64,000 bases of DNA. Origin: Desulforhopalus singaporensis (GTDB taxonomy: Bacteria > Desulfobacterota > Desulfobulbia > Desulfobulbales > Desulfocapsaceae). The notes beneath the pieces are model-generated. The model was not told the DNA's origin and did not search any database. It saw nothing but the letters and a program-made list of their open reading frames with translations. Of the stretch, positions 63,601 through 64,000 are shown piece after piece; position 1 is the stretch's first letter; each line of letters starts with the position of its first letter. Position numbers and translations under genes: made by a program. The stretch lies in the NCBI RefSeq assembly GCF_900104445.1, contig NZ_FNJI01000008.1:124001-188000 (forward strand). The letters are read 5' to 3'.

Positions 63601-64000
63601 TTTTTTCCTGCCGGTATGTCGGTAAATTGCGCCTTACCGCCGGTAATAGCGATATTGTTGAGGGAGAAATAGAAGGGCAGTTCGGAAAAGCCCATCATGT
63701 CTCCGGACTCTTTGTCGCTTCGCTCCGGGATGGTACGAAAAATATTCTCTATATTGTAGGTCCTGTTCAAATTTCTCGTAATGTTTACCACGGGGGCGTC
63801 TATGGTCACGCTGGAACAGATCATGTCCCTGCGCAGCAGCGGCAGCGGCTTGAGCTTTAAATCCAGCGAGCCGATCGAGACGACAGGCTCAGCGTAGTTG
63901 CGGTGAATCGATACCGGACCTGTTAAGAACCTGAAAGTGAACGGATTGAAGTGTATCTCCGAGAGGGTGAGGGTGTAGCCGGTCCTCTCCTTGAATTTTT
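60681..64000 (-). CDS. DUF748/AsmA-like envelope protein (5' end outside window)
   Basis: At least 1105 residues are visible and the frame is still open at the window edge. Seen: repeated beta-rich blocks such as VSIGSLDLKLKPLPLLRRDM, FYFSLNNIAITGGKAQFTD and SVNLFDGTLEFIDGA, typical of DUF748/AsmA-like proteins, long periplasmic lipid-transfer or scaffold proteins anchored in the inner membrane. The C-terminal 150 residues contain an OmpA-like helical element (LLGRYTELLKKHPFVGLTL with RGIPSQADRP, then a KLQRRESQRVREANEI helix), reminiscent of a peptidoglycan-binding fold. The signal or anchor would lie outside the window. Inference: outer-membrane lipid homeostasis. Confidence 0.85.
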   Translation of the reverse strand, partial: KFKERTGYTLTLSEIHFNPFTFRFLTGPVSIHRNYAEPVVSIGSLDLKLKPLPLLRRDMICSSVTIDAPVVNITRNLNRTYNIENIFRTIPERSDKESGDMMGFSELPFYFSLNNIAITGGKAQFTDIPAGKKHLVENIELKLPTFSNIPFQAKKYIRPYFSATINGSPVELTGHALAGYGEGGNQPTQLSSDIKKLDLSSYVSYLPIDLPLEISGGFADGKIDLYFDPKEEKSNKLSLKLDLKLTGVKAQNKEETIKLAVPSMTVNGTFNPTTNALTLHKLIYQSPKITSRDSSYLTYLDALFPHKDKSEGEKIDVNVEANPFSLRLESVNLFDGTLEFIDGAREKTAADTWLNLQFQVKNFFYCENPKTATAGQADFRITGEHGEDGSILAYAGTIDPEQTVRGKLKLLNIPGGVLFHTLLSTTGREFKGLANLTGNLEIKRDKKQGTFNHQLADGYLSITDFIVKDGKKNLLTAPLITAGPIRMEDRELYLGKVVAKNSTTNYTIGTRPGVLKNLAGKELKYSSINYTGDLILHPPAQPDSEVIFSDFSLETTEVANPEKNRENIIISGTLGAIGKYEAKGTFSLNPFSAKLDTEFKKLQGRSTLALFSQSAFFDKLYTNFSGKGSLTLPGGSFSGDITLHKGWYELAKNNPIHWNELTINGLSYTDSPANLSMDHILANGIDYSWKMRKTSGDPITTAASAIREMTMMTSRDKKQGLPAAVAVEKIDVKGSTLKIEDSRMTPVWSETLSRLEGTVVTPASAGGEKSSSFSFTGLLDQSSFAMSGTSSLFAPAAKTSYSFKINDYPMASFHRQLQGAAGIDTSSGRLSLECSTEVDRDEISGSGEITFTDLYPQSAATSSGLALALLSDLDNKFTVPFSFSGSDKDRNTVLFEEIYAAVQTLLIKAELSPVLLAGDEFSELLDAGTILFEPGEFTLTKDDVKLLGRYTELLKKHPFVGLTLRGIPSQADRPAIERKLQRRESQRVREANEIHLKKYLQEKELFESGLGSKQSETAETGDIVEKDIPQKILSGFTPEKERKINVANSMLLDMATKRVTVVSEYFAPLSSLEFKRIQVELPKQPVTENDAGPPGVSITLRAVER

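Noticed and set aside
1-64000. CRISPR array, tRNA or rRNA genes, insertion sequence or phage genes
   Set aside because: I looked for evenly spaced direct repeats, tRNA T-loop/acceptor patterns, terminal inverted repeats and transposase or integrase motifs and saw none that hold up by eye.

Overview
The window reads as a chromosomal segment of a Gram-negative anaerobe, most plausibly a Desulfobacterota (sulfate-reducer-like or syntrophic) bacterium. Support: lipid A genes (lpxD, fabZ, lpxI), an EtfAB pair next to a membrane Fe-S oxidoreductase typical of anaerobic beta-oxidizers, a fused isobutyryl-CoA mutase (IcmF), SelB, and an Mrp-type Fe-S carrier. This is inferred from gene content; no rRNA or tRNA gene is present to confirm it.

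Layout. (1) 1-18.5 kb: an accessory catabolic block, by eye more A/T-rich than the rest. It holds a truncated aromatic-acid-type MFS transporter, the ETF:quinone electron-transfer module, an acyl-CoA ligase, and a seven-gene same-strand run. That run encodes a CaiB-like CoA-transferase, a divergent 3-hydroxyacyl-CoA dehydrogenase, a dehydrogenase-hydratase fusion, a divergent thiolase, an OFA-type MFS transporter, a long acyl-CoA dehydrogenase and an unusual radical SAM protein. On the opposite strand lie a creatininase-family protein and a 4HBT thioesterase. (2) 18.55-19.6 kb: a gene-poor junction with repeats and fragments that look like former coding sequence. (3) 19.6-34.2 kb: a divergent acyl-CoA oxidation regulon. 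The minus strand carries acyl-CoA synthetase, acyl-CoA dehydrogenase, a TetR regulator and IcmF. The plus strand carries thiolase, 3-hydroxybutyryl-CoA dehydrogenase, an M24 peptidase-like protein, a Cys-rich protein, crotonase, a second acyl-CoA dehydrogenase and a nitroreductase. Together these can convert isobutyrate or butyrate to acetyl-CoA. The two divergent promoters each carry a near-identical 17-bp candidate operator. (4) 34.3-64 kb: mostly housekeeping genes. These cover peptidoglycan recycling (NamZ-like, MurU-like, AmgK-like, Mpl, AmpG-like), lipid A (LpxD, FabZ, LpxI), translation and tRNA (SelB, TilS, CysS), GTPases (Der, FtsY), Mrp, a metallo-beta-lactamase-fold hydrolase, an HPt protein, HrpB helicase, a MEMO protein, a PGPGW membrane protein, and a truncated DUF748 envelope protein at the right edge.

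How it fits together: electrons from the acyl-CoA dehydrogenases of both beta-oxidation blocks would pass through EtfAB to the membrane Fe-S oxidoreductase and on to menaquinone. The most novel-looking part is the 7.1-17.2 kb cluster. Its gene order describes a CoA-transfer-initiated oxidation of an unidentified acid, with several enzymes whose signature motifs depart from the norm.
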